5,815 nt of DNA from Capsulimonas sp. Lineage in GTDB: Bacteria > Armatimonadota > Armatimonadia > Armatimonadales > Capsulimonadaceae. Below are positions 1 through 5,167 of the stretch, piece by piece. A program made the position numbers and the translations under genes. Position 1 is the stretch's first letter. Every line of letters starts with the position of its first letter. The stretch is from assembly GCA_025963815.1 (NCBI GenBank), contig JAOQAA010000330.1, positions 1 through 5,815 of the forward strand. The letters run 5' to 3'. Below the pieces are notes generated by a model that did no database searches, was not told the origin of the DNA, and saw only the letters and a list, made by a program, of their open reading frames with translations.

Positions 1-2085
1 GCCTTCGGACAGCGCATACACCTGGAACTCGACGTTCGCCGTGAAGTCATAGTCGGGCCGCGTATCGTCCGCGCCGATTGGGAGGACGGCATTGGGGCGC
101 ACGAGGAGGGGGAGGCTTTGGAAGCCGTGCTCTTCGCGCACCCAGCGCGGGCCGTCGATTGTGCGGCCGGTGAGGAAGTCGGTCCAGCGGCCTTCGGGGA
201 CGTAGTATTGGACGGCGCCGTTTTCGGAGAAGATCGGGGCGACTAAGAGTGAGCCGCCGAGGAGATACTGGCGGTCCAAATAGTCGCACGCCGAATCGCC
301 GGGGAACTCCAGGGCCATGGCCCGCATCATGGGGACACCGGTTTTGTGGGCTTCGACGGCGGCGGCGAAGAGATAAGGCATCAGGCGGCACTTGAGCTGG
401 GTGAAGAAGCGCAGCACATCGACGGCTTCGTCGTCGTAGACCCACGGGACCCGATAAGACGAGCTGCCGTGCAGGCGGCTATGCGGCGAAAGCAGGCCGA
501 AGGCGACCCAGCGCTTATAGAGAGCGGCGGGGGGCGTTCCCTCGAAGCCGCCGATGTCGTGGCTCCAGAAGCCGAAGCCCGAAAGGCACAGCGACAGGCC
601 GGCGCGTAGGCTGGCGGCCATGGCTTCGAAATCGGAGGCGCAGTCGCCGCCCCAGTGGACCGGGAACTGCTGGCAGCCGGCCGTGGCGGAGCGAGCGAAC
701 AGAACGGCCTCGCCGTCGCCGCGCTCCTCGCGCAGCAGCTCAAAGACGGTTTTGTTGTAGAGATAAGCGTAATAGTTGTGCATCGCCGACGGATCGGAGC
801 CGTCGTGGTAGACGACATCGGTCGGGATGCGTTCGCCGAAGTCGGTCTTGAAGCAATCAACACCCTGGTTCAGCAGCGCGCGCAGCTTGTCCTGGAACCA
901 GCGGCAGGCGTCCGGGTTCGTGAAGTCCACGATCCCCATCCCCGGCTGCCACTGGTCGGTCTGCCAGACCGAACCGTCCGCGCGCTTCAGCAGATAGCCG
1001 CCCGCCTTGCCTTCGGCGAAGAGCGGGGAGCGCTGGGCGATATACGGGTTGATCCAGACGCAGATTTTCAGGCCGCGTTCTTTGAGACGCGCGAGCATCC
1101 CGGCGGGATCGGGGAAGACGCGAGTGTCCCACGCAAAGTCGCACCAGTGGAACTCGCGCATCCAGAAGCAGTCGAAGTGGAAGACGTGCAGGGGGATGTC
1201 GCGGTCGGCCATGCCCTGGATAAAACTGGTGACGGTCGCTTCGTCGTAGCTCGTGGTGAAGGAGGTCGTCAGCCACAGCCCAAACGACCACGCCGGCGGG
1301 AGCGCCGGGCGGCCCGTCAGCGCGGTGTACTTCTCCAGGATCTCCTTAGGGCTAGGACCGTAGATCACGAAGTATTCCAGCGACTGGCCGGGGACGCTGA
1401 ACTGGACGCGGGCGACTTTCTCGGAGCCGATCTCAAACGAGACATTTTCAGGCTGGTTCACAAAGACGCCGTAGCCGCGATTGGTGAGATAGAACGGCAC
1501 GTTCTTATATGCTTGATCGCTGCCCGCGCCGCCGTCTTTATTCCAGGTCTCCACGACCTGGCCGTTTTTGACGAACGACGTGAAACGCTCGCCCAGGCCA
1601 TACACGCACTCGCCGACGCCCAGCGAAAGCTGCTCGTGGATGTATGCGCCTTCGCCTTCGACCTCCGCCAGTCCAATGCCTTTATTTCCGCTGCTGGTGA
1701 TGACCCGCCCATCCTCCGCGAGGAAGTCGAGCGCCCAGTCCGTGCGATTGATCCGCGCCGTCAAGGCGCCGCTGGTGAGGGAGGCGTACTGATCGTCGCT
1801 CCGCGCTGCCGCCTGCGCGCCTTCGTCCAGCGTGATGGGAAAGCGCAGAGCGTCTTCACACTCGCCGCTGTAGTGCGTTAATCGCACTTGGATTACGTCG
1901 GCAATCGGCGAAGAAAGCCGCACGGTGATGAGAGGCCCTGTCAGCGTATCGCCTCGGTGGCGGATCTTATGAGCCGGAGCGTAAGCCGTGACGGACGTAT
2001 CCGTCGTGTCGATATCGTAGGCCTGCGCCGGGTGATAAGTCCGGACCCCTTCGCGTATCATCCAGTTTCCATCGGTGAACTTCAT
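1..2085 (-). CDS. yicI: GH31 alpha-xylosidase, YicI-like (3' end beyond the window)
   Basis: Retaining glycoside hydrolase family 31 enzyme. YicI-type members release alpha-xylose from the non-reducing end of isoprimeverose and xyloglucan oligosaccharides in the cytoplasm. The minus-strand reading is open from ATG at 2085-2083 to base 1: 695 codons with no stop or frameshift. E. coli YicI is 772 residues, so roughly the last 75 are missing. The N-terminus MKFTDGNWMI matches the YicI family start. The catalytic region contains FGLWLTTSFTTSYDEAT, HVFHFDCFWM (Asp305), the nucleophile motif CFKTDFGERIP (Asp415, YicI Asp416), the acid/base motif HWGGDC (Asp481, YicI Asp482) and SRLHGSSSYRVPW (His539). 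All are displaced by one residue from YicI, so alignment is nearly gap-free up to there. There is no signal peptide. It is divergent from the pilin gene, with its own promoter only a few bases from the ATG. Family and fold are near certain; exact substrate is inferred. Confidence 0.96.
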   Translation of the reverse strand, partial: MKFTDGNWMIREGVRTYHPAQAYDIDTTDTSVTAYAPAHKIRHRGDTLTGPLITVRLSSPIADVIQVRLTHYSGECEDALRFPITLDEGAQAAARSDDQYASLTSGALTARINRTDWALDFLAEDGRVITSSGNKGIGLAEVEGEGAYIHEQLSLGVGECVYGLGERFTSFVKNGQVVETWNKDGGAGSDQAYKNVPFYLTNRGYGVFVNQPENVSFEIGSEKVARVQFSVPGQSLEYFVIYGPSPKEILEKYTALTGRPALPPAWSFGLWLTTSFTTSYDEATVTSFIQGMADRDIPLHVFHFDCFWMREFHWCDFAWDTRVFPDPAGMLARLKERGLKICVWINPYIAQRSPLFAEGKAGGYLLKRADGSVWQTDQWQPGMGIVDFTNPDACRWFQDKLRALLNQGVDCFKTDFGERIPTDVVYHDGSDPSAMHNYYAYLYNKTVFELLREERGDGEAVLFARSATAGCQQFPVHWGGDCASDFEAMAASLRAGLSLCLSGFGFWSHDIGGFEGTPPAALYKRWVAFGLLSPHSRLHGSSSYRVPWVYDDEAVDVLRFFTQLKCRLMPYLFAAAVEAHKTGVPMMRAMALEFPGDSACDYLDRQYLLGGSLLVAPIFSENGAVQYYVPEGRWTDFLTGRTIDGPRWVREEHGFQSLPLLVRPNAVLPIGADDTRPDYDFTANVEFQVYALSEG

Positions 2086-2094
2086 AGTGGGACC

Positions 2095-2123
2095 ATTATA
2101 CTATTGCTTCGCGGCAAAAGCAA
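2095..2123 (-). promoter_or_regulatory. Sigma70-type promoter of the GH31 gene, near-leaderless
   Basis: Read on the minus strand, TTGCTT (2123-2118) is followed by exactly 17 bases and a perfect TATAAT (2100-2095). Only nine bases separate the -10 box from the ATG at 2085. Transcription should therefore start about 1-4 bases before the start codon, leaving no room for a Shine-Dalgarno sequence. None is visible there. The -35 box is weak (TTG only), while the -10 box and spacing are ideal. Confidence 0.7.
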
Positions 2124-2137
2124 GGGGGATTTCACAT

Positions 2138-2153
2138 GAATTATCGATAATTT
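2138..2153. promoter_or_regulatory. Operator-like dyad 1 in the divergent region
   Basis: AATTATCGATAATT (2139-2152) is a perfect 14-bp palindrome with a central CpG and an ANCGNT core, the layout typical of LacI/PurR/CcpA-family operators. The 16-base unit beginning at 2138 recurs 23 bp downstream with 14 of 16 bases identical. It lies upstream of both -35 boxes, which suits an activator, a DNA-looping site or an UP element better than simple steric repression. The binding protein is unknown. Confidence 0.45.
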
Positions 2154-2155
2154 CA

Positions 2156-2186
2156 TTTTTGAATTAACGGTAATTTAATTCAAAAA
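2156..2186. promoter_or_regulatory. Operator-like dyad 2 / AT-rich inverted repeat
   Basis: GAATTAACGGTAATTT (2161-2176) is the near-copy of dyad 1 and keeps the ANCGNT core. It sits inside a larger perfect inverted repeat with 12-base arms TTTTTGAATTAA (2156-2167) and TTAATTCAAAAA (2175-2186) and a 7-base spacer. The right arm ends five bases before the pilin -35 box, so it could also act as an UP element for that promoter. Confidence 0.42.
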
Positions 2187-2191
2187 AACCC

Positions 2192-2220
2192 TTGACTCGC
2201 TGATAATTCGGTGTTAGAAT
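2192..2220 (+). promoter_or_regulatory. Sigma70-type promoter of the pilin gene
   Basis: TTGACT (2192-2197), a 17-base spacer and TAGAAT (2215-2220) form a strong housekeeping promoter, preceded by an A/T-rich stretch. The predicted start near 2227 gives a leader of about 69 bases before the pilin ATG. The -10 context TTAGAATG is repeated exactly at the lacI promoter. Confidence 0.75.
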
Positions 2221-2278
2221 GATTTCACGTTCCGGAAATTCATCATCCGGTATCCGGTTTTTTCGGAGCTACGTTCGT

Positions 2279-2287
2279 AGGAGAAGG
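2279..2287 (+). promoter_or_regulatory. Strong ribosome binding site of the pilin gene
   Basis: AGGAGAAGG lies eight bases before the ATG at 2296, near-optimal spacing, and fixes that start. Its first two bases overlap the short dyad CTACG-TT-CGTAG (2269-2280), which could fold back weakly next to the site. Confidence 0.8.
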
Positions 2288-2295
2288 TAAAGACC

Positions 2296-3159
2296 ATGAA
2301 CCGATCATCATTCATTTCTCGCAGCAAGCTCAAAGGCTTCACGCTGATCGAGCTTCTAGTTGTCATTGCTATCATTGCAATACTGGCCGCTATTCTCTTC
2401 CCGGTCTTCGCACAGGCTCGTGAAAAGGCGCGCCAGATCTCGTGCGCCTCCAACATGAAGCAGATCGGCCTTGGCGTCATGCAGTATGTCCAGGACTATG
2501 ATGAGGCATTCCCCTTTGCCATTGACGACACCAATGGCAACCAGTGGAATTCCGGCCTGGTAAACCACTGGCAGGGTGCGATTGTTCCCTACATCAAGGC
2601 CAACGGCGTCTTCGCCTGCCCTGACGATCCGGGCGCTGGACAAGTAGTGTCCCCATCCCCAGGCTGGAGCATTGGCGTCGCCTCCTCCTACGCCGCCAAT
2701 GCCACTGTCGGGTATACCTTGGAAAATGGCTGGCAGTCGGCGCTTCAGGGCGTTTTTGGCATTACCAGCTGGACCTACGCGAATGGCCGTACGCCTACCC
2801 TCGCGCGTATGAACCGTCCTGCGGACACCATTATGATCGCGGAACAATACAACTCCGACCTCCTGAAGATAACTGGGAACACCATCGGCAACACGACCGC
2901 ATTCGGTGGAAATGGCGTGTTCGTTGCCGACTGGTATAACGGAACTCCGGGCCAGAGCGGCAATCCGACAGCGGCATACCCGAAAGGGATCAATGAGTCC
3001 AATTCAACCCAACACAGCGGCAAGACCATGTCGAACTACTTGTTCGTCGATGGTCATGTTAAGTCCATGCGTCCCATTCAGACCAACCCGCAGCCGCCGA
3101 CGGGCTGGGACTCCAACGGGCATGCGCTGTCGAACATGTGGGACGCCACACGCCCGTAA
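2296..3159 (+). CDS. DUF1559-type prepilin/pseudopilin (type II secretion or type IV pilus-like)
   Basis: A 287-residue secreted protein with a class III prepilin signal. The basic leader ends KLKG, with expected prepilin-peptidase cleavage between Gly14 and Phe15. The conserved Glu lies at position 5 of the mature chain (Glu19), within the N-terminal hydrophobic helix of about residues 15-39 ([20 protein letters not shown]). The segment [15 protein letters not shown], then [20 protein letters not shown], is the usual start of the DUF1559/SBP_bac_10-like family. Near the C-terminus, [10 protein letters not shown] (about 249-258) resembles the family DG-H-V motif, and His240 lies 11 residues before Asp252. 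Cys50 and Cys108 could form a disulfide. The expected location is the inner membrane, then assembly into a surface or periplasmic filament. It has a strong promoter and ribosome site, and a small lipoprotein gene follows. Family is confident; the filament's job and substrate are unknown. Confidence 0.93.
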   Translation: MNRSSFISRSKLKGFTLIELLVVIAIIAILAAILFPVFAQAREKARQISCASNMKQIGLGVMQYVQDYDEAFPFAIDDTNGNQWNSGLVNHWQGAIVPYIKANGVFACPDDPGAGQVVSPSPGWSIGVASSYAANATVGYTLENGWQSALQGVFGITSWTYANGRTPTLARMNRPADTIMIAEQYNSDLLKITGNTIGNTTAFGGNGVFVADWYNGTPGQSGNPTAAYPKGINESNSTQHSGKTMSNYLFVDGHVKSMRPIQTNPQPPTGWDSNGHALSNMWDATRP

Positions 3160-3172
3160 TCACACGACAGAT

Positions 3173-3200
3173 CCGAAAGGCGGGAAAGCCCGCCTTTCGG
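3173..3200 (+). terminator. Perfect stem-loop between pilin and lipoprotein genes
   Basis: Arms CCGAAAGGCGGG (3173-3184) and CCCGCCTTTCGG (3189-3200) pair perfectly over 12 bp around an AAAG loop, starting 14 bases after the pilin stop. Only TT follows, so it is a poor classical intrinsic terminator. The next gene's ribosome site begins within five bases. A partial terminator or an mRNA 3'-end stabiliser that lowers lipoprotein output relative to pilin is more likely than a full stop. Confidence 0.65.
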
Positions 3201-3204
3201 TTAC

Positions 3205-3208
3205 AGGA
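3205..3208 (+). promoter_or_regulatory. Ribosome binding site choosing the lipoprotein start
   Basis: AGGA lies seven bases before ATG 3216. An in-frame ATG exists at 3138, but that longer start would lie inside the pilin gene and put 26 residues ahead of the lipoprotein signal. The 3216 start gives a normal 22-residue signal peptide. Confidence 0.75.
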
Positions 3209-3215
3209 ATTGAAG

Positions 3216-3479
3216 ATGAATAGTAGTTTTCGGATCGTCTCCCTTGCAGCAGGGATTGCTTTGGTCGTTTTCGCTGGCGGCTGCTCCAGCAAGAGTGGGC
3301 CGAGCACGGATGACCTAGCGCAGCAGCGCAAAGACGTGCTTGGAACGCCTCCACCTCCCGGGGCCGCCGAGGCCATGGCGGCAAAGATGCGCGCCCAAGG
3401 CATGGCAAATCAGCAGCAAGCCCAGCAGGCGGCCCAGCAGCAAGCCCAGCAGGCGGCCCAGCAGGGCGGCAAGCAGTGA
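3216..3479 (+). CDS. Small Gln/Ala-rich lipoprotein downstream of the pilin
   Basis: An 87-residue protein whose start MNSSFRIVSLAAGIALVVFA leads to the lipobox AGGC. Signal peptidase II should cleave before Cys23, leaving a lipid-anchored mature chain of 65 residues. After a short SSKSGPS linker comes a charged stretch (DDLAQQRKDVLG), then PPPPGAAEA. The tail of about residues 58-87 consists almost only of Gln and Ala, including two copies of QQQAQQAA. The tail is probably helical or low-complexity. No enzymatic motif is visible, and I recognise no named family. Position and strand suggest an operon with the pseudopilin, separated only by a stem-loop, so it could be an accessory or anchor for the same filament (inference). 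A remnant resembling its C-terminus lies near 5025-5126. The lipoprotein signal is convincing; the role is unknown. Confidence 0.85.
   Translation: MNSSFRIVSLAAGIALVVFAGGCSSKSGPSTDDLAQQRKDVLGTPPPPGAAEAMAAKMRAQGMANQQQAQQAAQQQAQQAAQQGGKQ
3411..3464 (+). repeat. 24-bp tandem repeat in the lipoprotein gene
   Basis: Two identical 24-base units occupy 3411-3434 and 3435-3458, each beginning CAGCAGCAAGCCCAGC. A third starts at 3459 (CAGCAG) and then diverges. Each unit encodes QQQAQQAA, so copy-number change would keep the frame and alter tail length by eight residues. Confidence 0.9.
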
Positions 3480-3486
3480 TTTGTCC

Positions 3487-3531
3487 CATCCCTATTCGGC
3501 TGGCGTCTGGAATGCCGGCCGAATAGGGATG
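3487..3531 (+). terminator. Long stem-loop after the lipoprotein gene (probable operon end)
   Basis: Arms CATCCCTATTCGGC (3487-3500) and GCCGAATAGGGATG (3518-3531) pair perfectly over 14 bp. The 17-base loop can extend the stem (GGC with GCC plus wobble pairs). It begins eight bases after the lipoprotein stop. The following bases are TTCGGC, so there is no U-tract. Its strength and position suggest the 3' end of the pilin operon, by termination without a U-tract or by RNA-end protection. Confidence 0.65.
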
Positions 3532-3692
3532 TTCGGCGCTACGACTATTGACACCGTGGCGATGCAGGATCTCAGTGCATCGCGGTCCTCGGTCTCGTCG
3601 CGATGCGCCCGGCGGTGAACCGCAGCGGTTGAGATGAGAAGCCGTCCAGACAGTTCACGATACGTTTCGCGACTGGCTCGGATCCGGAGACG
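3532..3692. other. Non-coding stretch with competing inverted repeats
   Basis: No convincing gene is present; the short frames here lack ribosome sites and recognisable sequence. The segment TGCATCGCG (3576-3584) can pair upstream with GCGATGCA (3559-3566) or downstream with CGCGATGC (3599-3606). Just after, ACCGC (3619-3623) can pair with GCGGT at 3612-3616 or at 3625-3629. A perfect TTGACA (3548-3553) occurs without a recognisable -10 box at normal distance. The block lies between the operon-end hairpin and the lacI promoter. It could be a structured RNA, a set of protein-binding dyads, or decayed sequence. Confidence 0.4.
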
Positions 3693-3721
3693 TTGTTTTT
3701 AATTGGTGGATGCGTTAGAAT
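3693..3721 (+). promoter_or_regulatory. Sigma70-type promoter of the LacI-family gene
   Basis: TTGTTT (3693-3698), 17 bases, then TAGAAT (3716-3721). Start is predicted near 3728, giving a leader of about 85 bases. The -10 neighbourhood TTAGAATG is identical to that of the pilin promoter. Confidence 0.6.
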
Positions 3722-3781
3722 GGAATTGCATGCGGTTGCTTATCTTTGGGGATTGGCGATCGTAGGAATTTGCTGATACTG

Positions 3782-3816
3782 ATGAATAAAGGATGACGGC
3801 AGATATTATCTCATGA
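3782..3816 (+). other. Two ATGA-overlapping mini-ORFs leading into lacI
   Basis: ATG at 3782 encodes MNKG and stops with TGA at 3794-3796, overlapping the ATG at 3793. That second ATG encodes MTADIIS and stops with TGA at 3814-3816, overlapping the regulator's ATG at 3813. The only purine-rich site nearby (AAAGGA, 3788-3793) is 19 bases from the lacI ATG. No in-frame alternative start exists upstream, because a stop occurs at 3783. Translational coupling through these frames is possible but unproven. Confidence 0.35.
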
Positions 3817-3818
3817 GA
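3809..3818. promoter_or_regulatory. TCTCATGAGA palindrome over the lacI start codon
   Basis: A perfect 10-bp palindrome spans the start codon at 3813. The same ten bases recur at 5169-5178 before the GH1 gene. It could be an autoregulatory site or chance; its AT centre differs from the usual CpG-centred LacI-family operator. Confidence 0.25.
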
Positions 3819-4865
3819 CGTACCAACGCACCGACATTAAAAGACGTGGCCCGAGAGGCGGGAGTGGCCGCGATGACCGTGTCCGTGGTGCTGAATGGCG
3901 CCCGGTCGGCCACCCGCGTCTCCGACGCCACGCGTATCCGGATTGAAGAAGCGGCGAAGCGTCTGCACTATCGCCCCAACGCCATTGGACGCGGTCTTTC
4001 TCGGCGGAGAATGGATACGATCGGCGTTGTTGCAACCATCGACGGCCCGCTCAATCTGTATTTTCTCGAAGTGCTGAACGGAATACTGGCCGAGTGCGTT
4101 AGTCATGGACAAAACACCACCGTCTTTTCCGTTTCCAACTGGCGGCTGGAGGAAGAGAAGATCCTGCACTTCTGCGATGGTCGCGTGGATGGGATCATAT
4201 TTCTAGGACCGAATCTGACCCCCGAGTTTTCCGAAATGCTTTCCCGGCGTACATCGTTTGTGACGATCCATGGCGGCCTGATGATGCCGGGAATCCATAA
4301 TCTCGAAGTGGACGACGAAGGGGGGGCGCATCAGATCGTTACGTATATGATCGAGCTGGGCCATCGCCGAATCGCGCATTTTACAGGCCAGTTAGACCAG
4401 CCTGGAGCGAGCCGGCGATTGGCAGGCTATCAGCGCGCTTTGATGGACGCCGGACTTCCCGTGGATGAAGATCTGATCCTGCCGGGATACTTCACGGACG
4501 AGAGCGGACGAGAGCGTATGACGGCGCTGCTCGACCGGGGCGGCCCGCTGCCGACGGCGATCTTCTGCGCGAACGATGGCGTGGCGTACGGAGCTTTGGA
4601 TGTTCTCGCGGCGCGTGGCCTCCAAGCCCCGAGAGATATTTCGATTGCGGGATTTGACGATCTCATGCTGGCGAAGATGACCACGCCGCATCTGACCACA
4701 ATGCGCCAGCCCTTTCGTGACATGGCGGCCCGCGCCGTACAGCTGCTGCTCCATCAAGTAGGAGACGGCTCCGACAATCAGCCGCCGCCGCTCGAACCGA
4801 CCGCAAGCGATATCTTTCCAGTGGAGTTGATCGTTCGCGAATCTATCGGACCGCCGCCCCAATAG
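3813..4865 (+). CDS. LacI/GalR-family transcriptional regulator
   Basis: A complete 350-residue repressor-type DNA-binding protein, the usual family length. The N-terminal helix-turn-helix TLKDVAREAGVAAMTVSVVL spans residues 8-27, followed by NGARSATRVSDATRIRIEEA and the hinge region YRPNAIGRGLSRRR (53-66). Leu62 is in the place of the minor-groove leucine that favours operators with a central CpG. The effector domain (about 68-345) resembles a periplasmic sugar-binding fold, with the family motifs FCANDGVAYGAL (251-262), ISIAGFDDL (276-284) and TTMRQPFRDMA (295-305). The recognition helix carries Ala20 and Met21 where LacI has Tyr17 and Gln18, and Val25 where many members have Arg. It is followed 467 bases later by a GH1 gene on the same strand, so control of sugar genes is likely. 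The inducer cannot be read from sequence. The start is supported by domain spacing, but the ribosome site is poor. Confidence 0.95.
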   Translation: MRRTNAPTLKDVAREAGVAAMTVSVVLNGARSATRVSDATRIRIEEAAKRLHYRPNAIGRGLSRRRMDTIGVVATIDGPLNLYFLEVLNGILAECVSHGQNTTVFSVSNWRLEEEKILHFCDGRVDGIIFLGPNLTPEFSEMLSRRTSFVTIHGGLMMPGIHNLEVDDEGGAHQIVTYMIELGHRRIAHFTGQLDQPGASRRLAGYQRALMDAGLPVDEDLILPGYFTDESGRERMTALLDRGGPLPTAIFCANDGVAYGALDVLAARGLQAPRDISIAGFDDLMLAKMTTPHLTTMRQPFRDMAARAVQLLLHQVGDGSDNQPPPLEPTASDIFPVELIVRESIGPPPQ

Positions 4866-4872
4866 GGGCGGC
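4853..4872 (+). terminator. Hairpin overlapping the lacI stop codon
   Basis: GCCGCCCC (4853-4860) pairs with GGGGCGGC (4865-4872) over 8 bp around an AATA loop that includes the start of the TAG stop. CTTGC follows, with no U-tract. It is a compact GC-rich stem placed at the gene end, like the other gene-end hairpins here. Confidence 0.5.
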
Positions 4873-5024
4873 CTTGCAAGAGGGCGTATTCTCCCGCCCA
4901 TCCTTCCCATCTCCGGACTATAATGGGCAGTTTATTGTACGCGCCGATGTGTTTCCGGTCGGCGACCCATCGCACAATCCAGTCACTTCATTCAACACGG
5001 ACGCATACTACTGGTCCCAGCGCT

Positions 5025-5126
5025 GCCGCCCCGACTCCCGAAGAGCGGGCGCGCATTCAGCAGGCGCAGCAGGCGGCGATGGCCGCCGCCCAGGAAAAGG
5101 CGCGGCAGCAGGCCGTGGGGCAATAG
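5025..5126 (+). pseudogene. Probable remnant of a second small lipoprotein (C-terminal part)
   Basis: The reading frame ending at TAG 5124-5126 encodes APTPEERARIQQAQQAAM and then AAAQEKARQQAVGQ. This is an Ala/Gln-rich charged tail resembling that of the pilin-linked lipoprotein, and the two genes share CAGCAGGCGGC at DNA level. The frame is open back to ATG 4923, but the 33 upstream residues (MGSLLYAPMCFRSATHRTIQ onward) show no signal peptide, lipobox or ribosome site. They look like ordinary intergenic sequence read through. I therefore interpret it as a decayed paralogue that has lost its promoter-proximal half. It could also be a real small protein of 67 residues from 4923, or a chance GC-rich frame. 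A hairpin follows the stop, as after the intact genes. Confidence 0.4.
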
Positions 5127-5158
5127 GATGGGCGTTCGCGCCGCGCCAGCGCCCTATC
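5127..5158 (+). terminator. Imperfect hairpin after the lipoprotein remnant
   Basis: GATGGGCG (5127-5134) and CGCCCTATC (5150-5158) pair with one bulged A around a 15-base GC-rich loop, immediately after the TAG. No U-tract follows. It is the weakest of the gene-end hairpins, but its position argues that the preceding frame once was a gene. Confidence 0.3.
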
Positions 5159-5167
5159 TGTGAGTGG

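Noticed and set aside
655..1881. Long plus-strand open frame of 408 codons opposite GH31
   Set aside because: It is an antisense shadow. The minus-strand frame gives a nearly gap-free YicI-like protein with all catalytic motifs, while this frame has no recognisable domain or ribosome site.
1888..2139. Plus-strand frame of 83 codons near the GH31 5' end
   Set aside because: It overlaps the GH31 N-terminus and its promoter, has no ribosome site, and its sequence is not protein-like.
2356..2847. Minus-strand frame of 163 codons inside the pilin gene
   Set aside because: The pilin on the opposite strand has a clear signal, motifs and ribosome site; this frame has none.
3340..3618. Plus-strand frame of 92 codons overlapping the lipoprotein tail
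   Set aside because: It is an out-of-frame reading of the CAG-rich repeat running through the long stem-loop; it has no ribosome site or signal.
3559..3629. tRNA or CRISPR-like interpretation of the repeated GCGATGC elements
   Set aside because: There is no cloverleaf or CCA-type acceptor pattern, and the repeats are too few, too short and unevenly spaced for an array.
4392..4910. Minus-strand frame of 172 codons inside lacI
   Set aside because: Antisense shadow of a complete LacI-family gene; no domain is visible.
4919..4924. TATAAT after lacI as a promoter for the downstream relic
   Set aside because: No acceptable -35 box lies 15-19 bases upstream, since the region is C-rich, and no intact gene follows closely.
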